Positions 24,683 to 35,432 of a stretch of 50,254 bases of DNA are shown piece after piece; the stretch's first letter is position 1, and every line of letters starts with the position of its first letter. A program made the translations under genes and the position numbers. Under the pieces are notes generated by a model, which saw only the letters and a list, made by a program, of their open reading frames with translations, made no database searches and was not told where the DNA came from. This DNA comes from Gemmatimonadota bacterium (GTDB lineage: Bacteria > Gemmatimonadota > Gemmatimonadetes > Longimicrobiales > Gaopeijiaceae): the NCBI GenBank assembly GCA_022823365.1, contig JAJDXG010000051.1, positions 1 through 50,254 on the forward strand. The letters are read 5' to 3'.

Positions 24683-26218
24683 ATGTTCACTCGGGTCCGT
24701 TCGGCCGCCCTGAGCGGCGTCGACAGCTTTCCGGTCAGCGTCGAGGCGAGCCTGACGTCCGGCCTCCCGTCGTTTTCGATCGTCGGTCTGCCGGCAGGCG
24801 CTGTGCGTGAAGGCCGCGAACGGGTGACGGCCGCGCTCGCCAGCGTGGAATTCCCGATCCCGCACCGCCGGGTCACGATCAACCTGGCGCCGGCCGACGT
24901 GCCCAAGACCGGCAGTGCCTTCGACCTCCCCATCGCGATCGCGCTTCTGATCGTGGCCGGCCACCTGCGGGCGGAGGAAGCCGACGGCCTTGTGTTCGTC
25001 GGCGAACTGGGGCTCGACGGCGAGTTGCGCCCGGTGCGCGGAGCGCTCTCCATCGCAAACGGCTGCCGCGGGATGCAGGGCCTGGTGCTTCCTTCCACGA
25101 ACGCGCGCGAGGCGGCGGTGGCGGGGGCGGTGGAGGTGATCGGGGCGTCGTGCCTGCCGGAAGTGATCCGGCATCTGACCGGGAGCGCCCCGATCAGCCC
25201 GGCCACCGTGGACGGCGTCGCTCTTCTGGGCGGTGGCGCCGGGGACGCGCCGGACCTGGCCGACGTCCGCGGTCAGGCCCATGCCAAGCGCGCGCTCGTG
25301 GTGGCGGCCGCGGGAGGGCACAATCTGTTGCTGACCGGGCCGCCCGGAGCGGGCAAGACCATGCTCGCGCGGCGCCTGCCGGGAATCCTCCCGCCACTCG
25401 AGCTGCAGGAGGCGGTGGAGGCGACGAAGGTGCATTCCGTGGCCGGACGCCTGCCCCCCGGAGAGGCGCTTGTGACCCGCCGCCCGTTCCGTGCCCCTCA
25501 CCACACCATCAGCGACGCGGGGCTGGTCGGCGGCGGCCGCGTGCCGCGACCGGGCGAAGTCAGCCTCGCGCATCAGGGGGTTCTCTTTCTCGACGAGCTT
25601 CCGGAGTTCCGCCGGAACGTGCTGGAAGCCCTGCGGCAACCACTGGAGGACGAAGCCGTTACGATCTCGCGCGCCAGTCAGGCGGTGACCTATCCCTGCC
25701 GCTTCACCCTGGTCGCTGCAATGAACCCCTGTCCGTGTGGGTTCCGCGGTGATGGATCGGGACGCTGCTCCTGTACCGAGGCCACCATCCGCCGCTATCG
25801 CAACCGGGTTTCCGGGCCGTTGCTGGATCGCATCGACCTCCATGTGCACATTCCGGCCGTGCCGATTGAGGAACTCCATGGGGGCACCACCGGAATGACG
25901 AGCCTGGAGTCACGCGCGCAGGTCGCGGGCGCCCTGCGCCGGCAACAGCAGCGCGGGAGCCGGAACGGAACCGCTCTCTTCAACAGCCGCCTCGGATCCA
26001 GGGAGATGCGACGCTGGTGCCTACCGGGGTCGGAGGGTCGCCGGCTGCTGCGCGGTGCCGTGCGCAGTCTGGGTCTCTCGGCACGCGGCCATCACCGGAT
26101 TCTGCGCGTGGGTCGCACCATCGCCGACTTGTGCGAGAGCGAGCGCGTAGGTGCTTCACACGTCGCGGAGGCCATCCAGTACCGAAGCCCTATTTCCCCT
26201 TCACCCGCGGGAGGATGA
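24683..26218 (+). CDS. comM: ComM/YifB-family Mg-chelatase-like AAA+ ATPase
   Basis: 511 residues. In Vibrio and Haemophilus ComM is a hexameric helicase that promotes branch migration in natural transformation; YifB is the E. coli member. Layout: N-terminal Lon-like domain (about 1-165, with SGLPSFSIVGLPAGAVREGR), AAA+ core with Walker A GPPGAGKT at 219-226 and Walker B VLFLDELPEF (about 296-305), then a Cys-rich NPCPCGFRGDGSGRCSC segment before the sensor RYRNRVSGPLLDRIDLH, and a C-terminal lid. The final 29 bases overlap the convergent kinase gene. Confidence 0.93.
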   Translation: MFTRVRSAALSGVDSFPVSVEASLTSGLPSFSIVGLPAGAVREGRERVTAALASVEFPIPHRRVTINLAPADVPKTGSAFDLPIAIALLIVAGHLRAEEADGLVFVGELGLDGELRPVRGALSIANGCRGMQGLVLPSTNAREAAVAGAVEVIGASCLPEVIRHLTGSAPISPATVDGVALLGGGAGDAPDLADVRGQAHAKRALVVAAAGGHNLLLTGPPGAGKTMLARRLPGILPPLELQEAVEATKVHSVAGRLPPGEALVTRRPFRAPHHTISDAGLVGGGRVPRPGEVSLAHQGVLFLDELPEFRRNVLEALRQPLEDEAVTISRASQAVTYPCRFTLVAAMNPCPCGFRGDGSGRCSCTEATIRRYRNRVSGPLLDRIDLHVHIPAVPIEELHGGTTGMTSLESRAQVAGALRRQQQRGSRNGTALFNSRLGSREMRRWCLPGSEGRRLLRGAVRSLGLSARGHHRILRVGRTIADLCESERVGASHVAEAIQYRSPISPSPAGG

Positions 26219-28433
26219 TGGTGAACTCCGTGAATTCGCCCTCTTCGGTTTCCACGGCGAGCTGCCCGTTGTGTTTGCGGACGATCTCGTGCGAGATCGA
26301 CAGCCCGAGGCCAGTGCCCTGGGTGCCGGACTTGGTGGTGAAGAAGGGGTCGAAGATCTTTCGCACGACGCTCTCGGGCATGCCGGTGCCGTTGTCCCGC
26401 ACCTTGATGCACACGGTGTCGTCCCGCCCCTCGGTGGATACGAGCAGGGTGGGGGAGTACCCGCGGCCTTCCGCTTTGCCGCGCATCTGGGTGGCCTGAC
26501 AGGCGTTGGTGACGATGTTCAGGATGACCCGGCTGAGATCGCGGGCGATACCGTCGACGCGGCCTGCCTCGGGGTCGAGTTCGCGGGTGATGGTCACGTT
26601 GAAGGTGGCGTCGGTGCCGCGCATCCCGTGGTAGGCGAGCTTGGTGTATTCCTCCACCAGCAGGTTGATGTCGATGGACTCGATCTGGCCGGCCTCGTCG
26701 CGGGAGTGGGCCAGCATGCCGTCGACGATGCGGTTTGCCCGGTCGCCGTGCTCCTTGACCTTGGAGATGTTGAGCTGGAGGTCGCCCAGGATTTCGTCCA
26801 CGATTTCGGTCAACTCTTCATCGCCGGCGGCGGCGAGCGGTCCCACGCCATCACCATTGCCGCTCTCTCCTTCCATGCCGAGTTCCTCGCGCAACTCGTC
26901 GATCAACTCGACGGAGAGCGCCGCGAAGTTGTTGACGAAGTTGAGCGGGTTGCGGATCTCGTGGGCCACGCCCGCCGTCAGCGCGCCAAGCGACGCCAGC
27001 TTCTCCTGGGTGATGACCTGTTCCTGCGTGCGCCGCAGCTCGTCGAGCGTGCTCTCAAGCTCGGCGTTCTTGTCCTGGACCTCGGTGGCAAGTGCCTCCA
27101 CCAGGTTCAGGCGCTGAACTTCGATGGCGTGCTGGCGGAACACCTCGAGGGCGCCCGCCATGTCGGTGACCTCGTCGTTGCCGGCAATCTCAAGCTTCGC
27201 TTCCAGTTCGCCGCGCGACATGCGGCGCATCACGTCGGAGAGGTGGCGCAGCCGGACCAGCAGGCGCTCACCGAAGAACTTCCAGCCTCCGAAGACGGCC
27301 GCCAGCACAGCCAGGACGTTGACCGCAAGGATCGTCCACCAGCCGATCTGCAGGAGAGTGGCCGACCGGTCCGCCGCCTCCCGGGTCGAGATCTCCGCGT
27401 TCTCCACCAATGGCTGAACGAGCGCGGCCAGGTCGTTGGTGGTCGCTTCGTTCAGGGCCAGATACTCCTCGGACTCCGCCAGCTCGGCCAGTTCGAGGGT
27501 GCGGATGGTGTAGATCCCGCTGGCGGCCGAGTAGAGTTCGCCGAGACGCTCGAAGGAGGGCCGCAGCAGCGTTGCCGTCGCGGGCAGCAGGTCATCCAGG
27601 TCACTCTGGAGGTTGCCCATGGCGGCCGTTACCCGCTCCCGGTTGGTCTGCAGGAGACCCGGGTCGTCCTGGGTAAGGGCCCGCTGGATGAGCAAGGCGA
27701 CCTCGTTCTGATTCGTTTGGTAATTGAGCAGCCCTCTGTACTGGTCCAGCTGCTCGGGCGCGTTCCTGGCGGAAGTCGGCGCGGGCTGGTCCGTGAGTTC
27801 CCGCAATCCCGTTGCCATGAAGAAGTCCTGATCGTCGATTGCGGCGACCAGGAGGAGCTCGGCTCCCAGCGTGAGCTCCAGCACCTCGCGCTCGAGGTCG
27901 CCGACCCGGGCGCGATAGGTCAGGCGCCTGGCCACCGATTCCCGGATGAGGTCGATGCTCCCCACCAGATTGGAGGCCAGGACAACCACCGAATCCTGCA
28001 ACGTGCCCTGCATGCCGGTACCGGTCATTTCCCCGAGCCGGGTCAGCAGGAATTCTTCCTCGCGCATGACATCGGCTTCGACCAGCGCCAGGTCCTCCGG
28101 CGTATCCGCCGCGATCAGCCTGGGCGACGCGCGCACCAGCTCGGAACTGCTGCGCGCCACGTCGAAGGCGGCGATCATGCCCGGCATATAGGTGCCGGTG
28201 ACTTCCCGCTGGCTCGCGTTGACGATCGTCATGAGACCCAGCGCCAGCAGGCTCGCCACCAGAGTCAGGGAAACGCCCCCGCCCAGCCCCACCCAGATCT
28301 GGCTCGCGATCCCGAAGCGGTTCCCCGTGGCTTCGCGGAGCTTCACGCCCCATCGGGACGGCAGCTTCGCAAGAACCCACTCGAAGGTGGAGTGGATTCT
28401 GGAGTCCAGACCCTCCTGAACCGGAGGAGTCAT
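26190..28433 (-). CDS. TorS-like sensor histidine kinase of the binding-protein/partner-switch locus
   Basis: 747 residues. TM1 spans about 47-71 and TM2 about 363-387; between them lies a long helical periplasmic domain of about 290 residues, as in TorS-type kinases that read a periplasmic binding protein. HAMP follows (about 388-440), then a coiled coil, and HisKA with His491 in VAHEIRNPLNFVNN. An acidic loop separates the two HisKA helices. The ATPase boxes are NIVTNACQAT, DNGTGM and GTQGTGLGLSI. There is no receiver domain, so the upstream regulator (29647-30798) is the likely target. The start overlaps the binding-protein stop as ATGA. Confidence 0.92.
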   Translation of the reverse strand: MTPPVQEGLDSRIHSTFEWVLAKLPSRWGVKLREATGNRFGIASQIWVGLGGGVSLTLVASLLALGLMTIVNASQREVTGTYMPGMIAAFDVARSSSELVRASPRLIAADTPEDLALVEADVMREEEFLLTRLGEMTGTGMQGTLQDSVVVLASNLVGSIDLIRESVARRLTYRARVGDLEREVLELTLGAELLLVAAIDDQDFFMATGLRELTDQPAPTSARNAPEQLDQYRGLLNYQTNQNEVALLIQRALTQDDPGLLQTNRERVTAAMGNLQSDLDDLLPATATLLRPSFERLGELYSAASGIYTIRTLELAELAESEEYLALNEATTNDLAALVQPLVENAEISTREAADRSATLLQIGWWTILAVNVLAVLAAVFGGWKFFGERLLVRLRHLSDVMRRMSRGELEAKLEIAGNDEVTDMAGALEVFRQHAIEVQRLNLVEALATEVQDKNAELESTLDELRRTQEQVITQEKLASLGALTAGVAHEIRNPLNFVNNFAALSVELIDELREELGMEGESGNGDGVGPLAAAGDEELTEIVDEILGDLQLNISKVKEHGDRANRIVDGMLAHSRDEAGQIESIDINLLVEEYTKLAYHGMRGTDATFNVTITRELDPEAGRVDGIARDLSRVILNIVTNACQATQMRGKAEGRGYSPTLLVSTEGRDDTVCIKVRDNGTGMPESVVRKIFDPFFTTKSGTQGTGLGLSISHEIVRKHNGQLAVETEEGEFTEFTIILPRVKGK

Positions 28434-29647
28434 CGCGAGAGCCGCTCCATCGCGCGGAAACGGCCAGCCTGGATCCGGGTCAGAAACACGCGGTCCGAGC
28501 CCTGGTTGTCGCGCACCCCGTACTCCACCTCGAACCCGCCCAGATCGATGAGCCCTGCTTCCCGAAGTGTCTCGAGGAAGCTCTCCCGGGTCGGTGCCGG
28601 GCCCGTCCGGTCCAGCCCTTCGGCGATCAGGAGTCCGGCCAGATAGCCCTCGAGCGAGACGAAGCCGGGGCTCGCATCCGGGTCGACCGCTGCCAGCGCC
28701 TCGTGGTAGCGGGCCACCACGGGAACGGAGGTGTCCTGGGGAAAGGGGACGACCTGCGTGACCACGACACCCTCGCCCGCCGCCCCCAGTTCGTTGAGCA
28801 ACGCGTTGCTGCCCACGAACGAGATGTTCACGAAGATGGCGTTCACGCCGATGCGGCGCGCCCACCTGATGAACGTGGCCGCGGGTTGATATGCGCCGAT
28901 GATGATCACGGCCTGGGGGTTGCCTTCCCGAATACCGAGAAGAGCGCGCTTCACCGCGGTGGTGTTGCGGACGTACGCTCCCTCGGCCACCAGCACCATG
29001 TCGCGCCTGCCCAGAGCGCGGCGCATGCCGGTCAGCCCGGCGTTGCCGTAATTGTCGTCCTGGTACAGGACCGCGAAGCGCGTAAAGCCGAGGTCCGTGG
29101 TGAGGCGCTCGACCATCTCCTCGGTTTCCTGGTAGTAGGATGCGCGCAGGTTGACCACGAAGTCGCGGTTCTCACGCAGGAATTCCGCACCCGTGAACGG
29201 CCCGATGTAGGGTACGCCCGCGGCGCTCGCGACCGGTTCCGCCGCGGTGGAGGTGGGAGTGCCCACCGCGCCCACCAGTCCGAACACTCCCTCGGCGATA
29301 AGCGCGTGCGTGTTGTCGGAAGCGGCTTCGGGCTCGTATCCGTCGTCACGCGAACGAAGCCGAAGCATCCGCCCCTGGACACCCCCGCGCCGGTTGGCTT
29401 CCTCGAACGCCGCGAGAATCCCGAGCCTCATGTTGGAACCAAGCTCGCTCGTGGGGCCGGTGAAGGCGGCCGACTGCCCGAACACGATCGAATCCGCGAA
29501 GACGCCCTCCGCTTCCGACTGGGCCGCCAGCGGCGAGCCCGCCAGAGCACCGACCAGGACTCCCAGAAAGACTGCGGTGGCAGCGTGGCGAGGCGTCAGG
29601 GCATGGGTCGCGGGCCTTGCGCCCCGGCACCCCGTCCCGCGTCTCAT
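28430..29647 (-). CDS. LivJ-type periplasmic binding protein
   Basis: 405 residues; the signal peptide has a long charged start and a core AVFLGVLVGALAGS, with cleavage near PLAAQ. The mature part is a type I periplasmic binding protein of the branched-chain amino acid family: VFGQSAAFTGPTSELGSNM, NRRGGVQGRMLRLRSRDDGYEP, FGLVGAVGTPTSTA, then RFAVLYQDDNYGNAGLTG and LTRIQAGRFR. No permease or ATPase is adjacent, and the gene is wedged between regulator and kinase with overlapping codons, so a sensory rather than transport role is inferred. The ligand is unknown but amino-acid-like or amide-like compounds are typical. Confidence 0.9.
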   Translation of the reverse strand: MRRGTGCRGARPATHALTPRHAATAVFLGVLVGALAGSPLAAQSEAEGVFADSIVFGQSAAFTGPTSELGSNMRLGILAAFEEANRRGGVQGRMLRLRSRDDGYEPEAASDNTHALIAEGVFGLVGAVGTPTSTAAEPVASAAGVPYIGPFTGAEFLRENRDFVVNLRASYYQETEEMVERLTTDLGFTRFAVLYQDDNYGNAGLTGMRRALGRRDMVLVAEGAYVRNTTAVKRALLGIREGNPQAVIIIGAYQPAATFIRWARRIGVNAIFVNISFVGSNALLNELGAAGEGVVVTQVVPFPQDTSVPVVARYHEALAAVDPDASPGFVSLEGYLAGLLIAEGLDRTGPAPTRESFLETLREAGLIDLGGFEVEYGVRDNQGSDRVFLTRIQAGRFRAMERLSR

Positions 29648-30798
29648 CAGTCTCCCCCGTATCGGAGCGCCAGACAGGTCAGGTCGTCGGACTGGGGTGC
29701 GCCGCCGGCGTGCTCATGGACGGCATCGACCACCTGGCGCGTCATGTCCTCGGGGTCCGCACCGGCCGCCCTTCGCAGGACATCCAGCAGGGTATCGTCT
29801 CCGAACTGGTTTCCGGCCTCGTCCATCGCTTCCGTCACGCCATCCGTGTAGAAGAAGACGATGTCGCCCTCCTCCAACTGCATCGAGTGTTGCTGATAGG
29901 GGAATTCGTCGATCACGCCGAGAACGATGCCGCTGTCCCCCGGCAACCATGTCACCTCGCCCGAGGGCTTGACCAGACAGGGGAGGTTGTGGCCTCCGTT
30001 TACGTATTGCAGAAGCCCCGATGCCGGATCGAGCACCGCGTAGAACATGGTTACGAACATCGACTCCTTGTTCTGTTCGTAGAGTAGCTGGTTGACCTCG
30101 GTTATGCATTTCACGGGTTCCCGTTCGCCCAGGGCGGATCCCTTGACGAGGGTCCGGCTGACCATCATGAACAGCGCGGCGGGAACTCCCTTGCCGGAGA
30201 CGTCCGCGACCACCACGGCAAACCCCTCATCCTCCACCGGGAAGAAGTCGTAGAAGTCGCCGCCAACCTCCTTGGCGGGGGTCATCCAGGCGAACAAGCC
30301 GTAGCGGGGATGCTGCGGGAAGATCTTGGGAAGGATCGAGTCCTGCATCTGAGCCGCCACCCCCAGCTCCTGGCGCAGGGCAACGAGCTCGTCGCGGGAC
30401 CGAAGCGCTTCGCGCATCACCTCCAGATGACGGATCGTCTTGTCGATCGTGGTCTCGAGATCGTCGAAGTTGATCGGCTTGGTGAGGAAGTCGAACGCGC
30501 CGCGATTCATGGCGGTGCGGATGTTCTCCATGTCGCCGTACGCCGTGACGATCACCGCGCGCAGATCCAGGTCCAGCGAGTTGATCTGGCTGAGGAGCGT
30601 CAGCCCGTCCATCTCCGGCATGTTGATGTCCGACAGGACCATGTCGATGTCGTCCTGCTCGTTCAGCTTGTCGAGCGCTTCGACACCATTGCTGGCGAAG
30701 ACGAGTTCGATCTCCCGCCGGCGCATCTTGCGGCGGAACTTCTGCCTGAGGAGAAGCTCGAGATCCGGCTCGTCGTCCACCACAAGAATCTTCTTCAT
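29647..30798 (-). CDS. Response regulator with PP2C/SpoIIE-type phosphatase output
   Basis: 383 residues. The receiver domain (1-120) has Asp8, Asp9, the phospho-acceptor Asp57 in LSDINMPEMDG, and the conserved Lys in FLTKP. A linker helix (HLEVMREALRSRDELVALRQ) leads to an RsbU/SpoIIE phosphatase domain (about 145-383) with metal-binding EVGGDFYDFF, VADVSGKGVPAALFM, GGHNLPCLV and FFYTDGVTEAMD. Such enzymes dephosphorylate STAS anti-anti-sigma factors. The start ATG has GGGAGG six bases upstream. Its stop shares a base with the binding-protein start (TGATG). First gene of the three-gene operon. Confidence 0.94.
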   Translation of the reverse strand: MKKILVVDDEPDLELLLRQKFRRKMRRREIELVFASNGVEALDKLNEQDDIDMVLSDINMPEMDGLTLLSQINSLDLDLRAVIVTAYGDMENIRTAMNRGAFDFLTKPINFDDLETTIDKTIRHLEVMREALRSRDELVALRQELGVAAQMQDSILPKIFPQHPRYGLFAWMTPAKEVGGDFYDFFPVEDEGFAVVVADVSGKGVPAALFMMVSRTLVKGSALGEREPVKCITEVNQLLYEQNKESMFVTMFYAVLDPASGLLQYVNGGHNLPCLVKPSGEVTWLPGDSGIVLGVIDEFPYQQHSMQLEEGDIVFFYTDGVTEAMDEAGNQFGDDTLLDVLRRAAGADPEDMTRQVVDAVHEHAGGAPQSDDLTCLALRYGGD

Positions 30799-31153
30799 AC
30801 GTCCTCCCGAAAGAGAAGCGATCCCGATGGACTCCGCCGGGCCGGCGGCCGGCCGGCGCGGGAGCCTGATCGGGCGTTGGCGTCGCCCAAAACTACTCTT
30901 TGCGCGCCCGTTGGCAACAACGATCCACACTTGTCGGAGCTCGGAAATGTTGGAGATCAGCTTCCGGTTTCGCGTTGCCGGCGCGTGGTGGCGACGCCGT
31001 GGTATCGAGGGATGCGCATTCGAGCCTGCCGTGATAGGTTGTTAGGCCGGCAAATCCGGAAGCCTTCGGCGCCCGGAGCAGGCCGGCGGGGAAACGGGGT
31101 GCGGAACAAAGGGAGAATGGCGCAGTCGTTGGGGCACAGCGGCGGATCGACGC
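30799..31153. other. 355-base divergent control region
   Basis: The gap separates the minus-strand regulator/binding-protein/kinase operon from the plus-strand RsbW-STAS pair. It is the longest gene-free stretch in the window. I see a GGCCGGCGGCC-like symmetric GC tract (about 30839-30858), one candidate minus-strand promoter (listed separately), and no convincing plus-strand promoter. No RNA gene or short conserved ORF could be supported. Confidence 0.6.
30890..30917 (-). promoter_or_regulatory. Candidate promoter for the regulator operon
   Basis: On the minus strand, TTGCCA (30912-30917) and TAGTTT (30890-30895) are separated by 16 bases, about 92 bases before the regulator start. The -35 box matches 5 of 6 consensus positions and the -10 box 3 of 6. 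Confidence 0.35.
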
Positions 31154-31573
31154 ATGGATGTCACACTTGGGATTGATGTGGGGGTGGACCAGCACGAGCC
31201 TCGCAGGGTCGTGGAGGTGTTCGAGCGCTTCGCCACGGCGAACGGCGTAAGCGATCTCGTAGTGCAGAGGTTCTGTCTGGCGCTGGACGAAATCCTCACC
31301 AACGTCATCTCATACGGATTCGAGAAAGTGCCGGAGGAACCGAGGATTCGCGTAGACTTCGGGCTGGGAGACGATGGGCTGAAAGTCCGCATCGAAGACA
31401 ACGGACGATCGTTCAATCCGCTGGCTGACGCGCCGCTTCCGGATTTCACGCTGCCGGTGGACGAGCGACCCATCGGAGGGCTCGGCATCCACCTTGCCAA
31501 GAACCTCGTGCACGACATATCCTATCGACGCGATAAAAAGCGAAATTGCCTGACCCTCACACAGCCGCTGTAG
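31154..31573 (+). CDS. RsbW-like anti-sigma / serine kinase ATPase
   Basis: 139-residue GHKL (HATPase_c_2) protein. The N box ALDEILTNVISYGF (about 43-56), the G1 box RIEDNGRSFNPL (about 82-93) and the G2 segment IGGLGIHLAKNLVHDI (about 107-122) match RsbW/SpoIIAB kinases, which phosphorylate a STAS partner and bind a sigma factor. A sigma factor target is not in the window. The STAS gene follows 23 bases downstream, so the pair forms a partner switch. The opposite-strand phosphatase-regulator is the expected counter-enzyme. Confidence 0.9.
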   Translation: MDVTLGIDVGVDQHEPRRVVEVFERFATANGVSDLVVQRFCLALDEILTNVISYGFEKVPEEPRIRVDFGLGDDGLKVRIEDNGRSFNPLADAPLPDFTLPVDERPIGGLGIHLAKNLVHDISYRRDKKRNCLTLTQPL

Positions 31574-31596
31574 GGCGCGACAGGGGATCCAAATCC

Positions 31597-31929
31597 GTGA
31601 AAGTCACAGCCAGTCAGTCCGGGGACGCCGTGATCGCGGCCGTAAGCGGCCGCGTTGATTCGGTAAACGCGACCTCCTTCGAACAGGAGTTGAGCAAGGC
31701 CATGGAGGGCGGTTCCAGCCGCCTGGTCGTGGATTGCGGCGAGCTGTCGTACATCAGCAGCGCCGGCCTGCGCATTCTCCTCCTCGCGGTCAAGAAGACC
31801 CGTGCGCAGGGTGGGGGAGTGGCGCTGTGCCAGGTGCAGGACCACGTCCGGGAGGTGCTGGAGGTCAGCGGTTTCACGCGCATCATGACGGTCCGTGATA
31901 CCGTCGAGCAGGCTATCGACAGCTTCTGA
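31597..31929 (+). CDS. STAS-domain anti-anti-sigma factor
   Basis: 110-residue RsbV/SpoIIAA-type protein. Features: N-terminal strand VTASQSGDAVIAAVSGRVDS, the switch motif ELSYISSAGLRILLLA with Ser55 as likely phosphorylation site, and C-terminal helix VREVLEVSGFTRIM. The start is GTG at 31597 with GGGG about ten bases upstream; an ATG at 31546 would overlap the previous gene and add 17 non-homologous residues. When dephosphorylated it should bind the RsbW-like kinase and free its target. Confidence 0.92.
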   Translation: MKVTASQSGDAVIAAVSGRVDSVNATSFEQELSKAMEGGSSRLVVDCGELSYISSAGLRILLLAVKKTRAQGGGVALCQVQDHVREVLEVSGFTRIMTVRDTVEQAIDSF

Positions 31930-32092
31930 AGGCGGCTGACAGGGAGCCGGAGCCCGACGCAGCTACCGGCGCCTGCGGCGCGACTCGTCCTTCGTACCGG
32001 GCGCTGCCCTCTCGGTCCACGCGTGTGGAGAGGTGCTCCCGCGGTCCGCGCGGCGTTTCCCGGCCACCGAGCCCGCAGATTCCGGTTTCAGG

Positions 32093-33271
32093 CTAGAAGT
32101 ACGTGAAAGCCTGGACCTTGAGGGACCATTCGGTGCGGTCAAGCGAGGACCGGTAGATATCCAGGTTGGTCGAGATTCCGTTCTTCCCGAAGGCGTACAG
32201 CATGAAGCCGGGGGTGATCGTGAATCCGGAAACGTCCCCGCCATCGGCGTCCTCGGTCCTCGCCCAACTCAGGCGCAGCAGAGGCTCGATGGCTTCGAAG
32301 CGTGCGGTCTCGGGCAGCCGCGCATACCAGAGGCCCATCGCCTGAAACGCCGTGAACGGGGTGTCCTGGGCCACCTTCCAGTTACGCCCCCGGATCGCCC
32401 CCAGCAGCAGGTGGCCTCCGTCGCGCCATGTCCCTGCCTCGAACTCGAGCCCGTAGGCCGGGGTCCAGGCCGACCCGTGCTCGAAGTGGGTCTCGTCGAA
32501 TGAGGCGTAGGCTGCGAAGCGGCTATCGTCGCTGAGGTCGAAGGACAGCTGCGTGGTGGTCGACTTCCAGTTGTTGGCATCCCGGTTGTCGATGCCTTCC
32601 CCGTTCGTGAGCGTTACTCGGTAGCTCGCCCGGCTGCCGAGGCGGCCCGTCATCAGCAGCCCGGGCTCGTATCCGTTAAGGCCAAGCCGGAACGCCAGGT
32701 TGCCGAAGGAACACACGCCACCGATTCCCGGGCAGTCGTCGACGCCCGAGACCCTCGCGTCACGTTCGATGAGGGGCAGATCCGAGTTGGGGACCAGCCA
32801 GAAGTACGAGATGCCGCGCTTGAACTGACCCATGTTGAGCACGAACGCCTCCGAGAAGCTCAACGTGAGCCACGCGTCCAGCACCGTGCCTCCGCGCAGC
32901 GCCTCAAACTGCAGCCGACCGCTGACGAAGTCGTTGTAGCGCCCGTCAAGCGTGATCCAGGCGCGCCGCATGGAGAACGTCGAGACGGCGCCCTCGGGGC
33001 TCGGCGCCTCGTACTGCGCGTGTACGCGCGCATCGAAGGAGACACTGGAGCCGCCATAGGACCGGAAGGGCGGATCCTGGGCCTGGAGTGCGGAAGAGGA
33101 GAACGCCATGGCTGCGAGCAGCATGCCTCCGAGCACCGTCCTTGCGGATGCCTTCGAATCCGGCCGCCGCTTCCGCCGGCGCTTGCCGCCATGGATGCCC
33201 GGATTCGGGCGGGAATGGAAATCGCGTGCCGCTCCTGCCGTGATCGTCGTCTCTTGGTGCGCCGGCATCAT
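32093..33271 (-). CDS. OprO/OprP-like outer-membrane porin
   Basis: 392 residues with an unusually long basic start (KRRRKRR near residues 30-37) before a signal core (VLGGMLLAAMAFSSS, cleavage near ALQAQ). The mature part resembles phosphate-selective porin O/P proteins: STFSMRRAWITLDGRYNDFV, FVLNMGQFKRGISYFWLV, LTNGEGIDNRDANNWKSTTT, and a terminal aromatic strand ending AFTYF. The final Phe is typical for outer-membrane insertion. AGGAGG lies just before the tandem ATGs at 33271 and 33268. Substrate unknown. The 163 bases between the STAS gene and this gene hold nothing I can name. Confidence 0.82.
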   Translation of the reverse strand: MMPAHQETTITAGAARDFHSRPNPGIHGGKRRRKRRPDSKASARTVLGGMLLAAMAFSSSALQAQDPPFRSYGGSSVSFDARVHAQYEAPSPEGAVSTFSMRRAWITLDGRYNDFVSGRLQFEALRGGTVLDAWLTLSFSEAFVLNMGQFKRGISYFWLVPNSDLPLIERDARVSGVDDCPGIGGVCSFGNLAFRLGLNGYEPGLLMTGRLGSRASYRVTLTNGEGIDNRDANNWKSTTTQLSFDLSDDSRFAAYASFDETHFEHGSAWTPAYGLEFEAGTWRDGGHLLLGAIRGRNWKVAQDTPFTAFQAMGLWYARLPETARFEAIEPLLRLSWARTEDADGGDVSGFTITPGFMLYAFGKNGISTNLDIYRSSLDRTEWSLKVQAFTYF

Positions 33272-33374
33272 AGCCTCCTGGGAGGTGGGGTCGCGGTTGT
33301 CGTATTGCGCTGCGTCCGGCCGTGCCCGATGTGGCTCGGCACGGACGATGGCCGATCAGGGGTAGTCGCGCCTG

Positions 33375-35273
<1,899 letters not shown>

Positions 35274-35432
35274 TGGCAGGGGATAGTCCATGGTTTCGGG
35301 ACGCTGGCGTCGGAGGCCGAGGGATTCGTCGCGCAACAACCCGGCGCTCGCGGATGCGCCAGAAAGATTCCCTCCGCGGCCTGATTTGGGAATAGGCGCA
35401 GGAAACGAGTCTGGCCGGGAACGGTGATTTCC

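Noticed and set aside
26151..28646. 831-codon open frame on the plus strand
   Set aside because: It is antisense to the TorS-like kinase and its composition (many His, Gln, Arg and Gly) and lack of motifs mark it as a shadow.
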